From Alphaproteobacteria bacterium (GTDB lineage: Bacteria > Pseudomonadota > Alphaproteobacteria > Rickettsiales > UBA998): a stretch of DNA of 14,372 nt. How positions within the stretch are numbered: the first letter of the stretch is position 1; the number at the start of each line of letters is the position of its first letter. Below are positions 14,145 to 14,372 of this stretch, piece after piece. The notes beneath the pieces were generated by a model. The model worked only from the letters and a program-made list of their open reading frames with translations, made no database searches and was not told where the DNA came from. The position numbers and the translations under genes are program-made. The DNA lies in NCBI GenBank assembly GCA_021730835.1, contig JAKFYP010000141.1:1-14372 (forward strand). Direction: 5' to 3'.

Positions 14145-14372
14145 CCCCCCCCACGACTCAGCTACGGCCTTCGGCCTTGCTTCGTCTGCTCCCCCTCAAG
14201 GGGGGAGCGAAGTATCGTGAGTACAGATTCTTTTTTTAAACCTAAAACCTGTAACCTATAACCTAAAACCTGCCCCCCCCACGACTCAGCTACGGCTTTC
14301 AGCCTTGCTTCGTCTGCTCCCCCTCAAGGGGGGAGCGAAGTATCGTGGGTACAGATTCTTTTTTTAAACCTA
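14145..14372. repeat. 128-bp tandem repeat, two copies, second cut by the window end
   Basis: Copy one is 14145-14272 and copy two 14273-14372 (100 of 128 bases). Each starts with eight C, then ACGACTCAGCTACGG, a small GGCC-type hairpin, the 45-bp hairpin core, a run of seven T and a heptamer array. Over the 100 shared bases I count three differences; two form a compensatory pair in the small hairpin. There is no gene in 13943-14372: the frames there have no family resemblance and are made of repeat sequence. Confidence 0.9.
14238..14272. repeat. Five tandem heptamers, consensus (A/T)AACCT(A/G)
   Basis: The units are AAACCTA, AAACCTG, TAACCTA, TAACCTA and AAACCTG, 35 bases in all, preceded by T7. 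They fill the end of the 128-bp unit, and a sixth heptamer of the same form begins the array in copy two at 14366-14372, where the window ends. Confidence 0.85.

Noticed and set aside
13933..14220. 95-codon frame across the repeats
   Set aside because: Composed of hairpin repeat sequence, with the same peptide stretch arising from repeated DNA.
14145..14372. CRISPR array
   Set aside because: The unit is 128 bp and nearly identical throughout, with no alternation of short repeats and unique spacers, and no cas gene.

Overview
This window looks like chromosomal DNA of an alphaproteobacterium with moderately high G+C. The main evidence is a cell-cycle hybrid kinase that reads as CckA (kinase and receiver motifs are near-canonical) and a DUF2163 protein of the kind found in alphaproteobacterial gene transfer agents. 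Placement below class level cannot be made from the sequence alone. There is no rRNA, tRNA, transposase or CRISPR array.

Layout. 1-656: an A-type Fe-S carrier (erpA-like, minus strand), then a 314-base gap holding a G/C-rich palindrome inside a 266-bp segment bounded by a perfect 13-bp inverted repeat, which may be a small non-autonomous mobile element. 657-1397: a seven-helix Bax inhibitor-1/YccA membrane protein (minus). 1533-3711: a plus-strand run of the Sua5-type threonylcarbamoyl-AMP synthase (tRNA t6A), an unnamed membrane-anchored protein overlapping it by 4 bases, and queE (queuosine/7-deazaguanine), so two tRNA-modification genes lie together. 3724-6149: minus strand, a lone phage/GTA tail-hub-like gene downstream of the fused NAD(P)HX repair enzyme nnr. 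6190-8124: a soluble lytic transglycosylase (slt) on the plus strand, divergent from nnr and ended by a clear hairpin terminator. 8217-8402: a tiny probable lipoprotein (minus). 8607-11206: cckA in two overlapping open frames, the first with the membrane anchor and two PAS-like regions, the second with a PAS region, histidine kinase and receiver. 11368-13035: a methyl-accepting chemotaxis protein. 13016-13942: HMG-CoA lyase (minus), whose 3' end overlaps the chemotaxis gene by 20 bp. 13943-14372: gene-free repeat region with three copies of a 45-bp hairpin core, the last two within a 128-bp tandem repeat that itself contains a 7-bp repeat; the window ends inside it.

The genes are mainly housekeeping (Fe-S assembly, tRNA modification, cofactor repair, wall turnover, leucine/ketone metabolism) plus signalling (CckA, chemotaxis). 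The points most worth a second look are the split of cckA at a TGATG junction, the isolated GTA-type gene, the 128-bp repeat whose copies differ by a compensatory base-pair change in a small hairpin, and the inverted-repeat element upstream of erpA. I did not find a clearly new multi-gene system.
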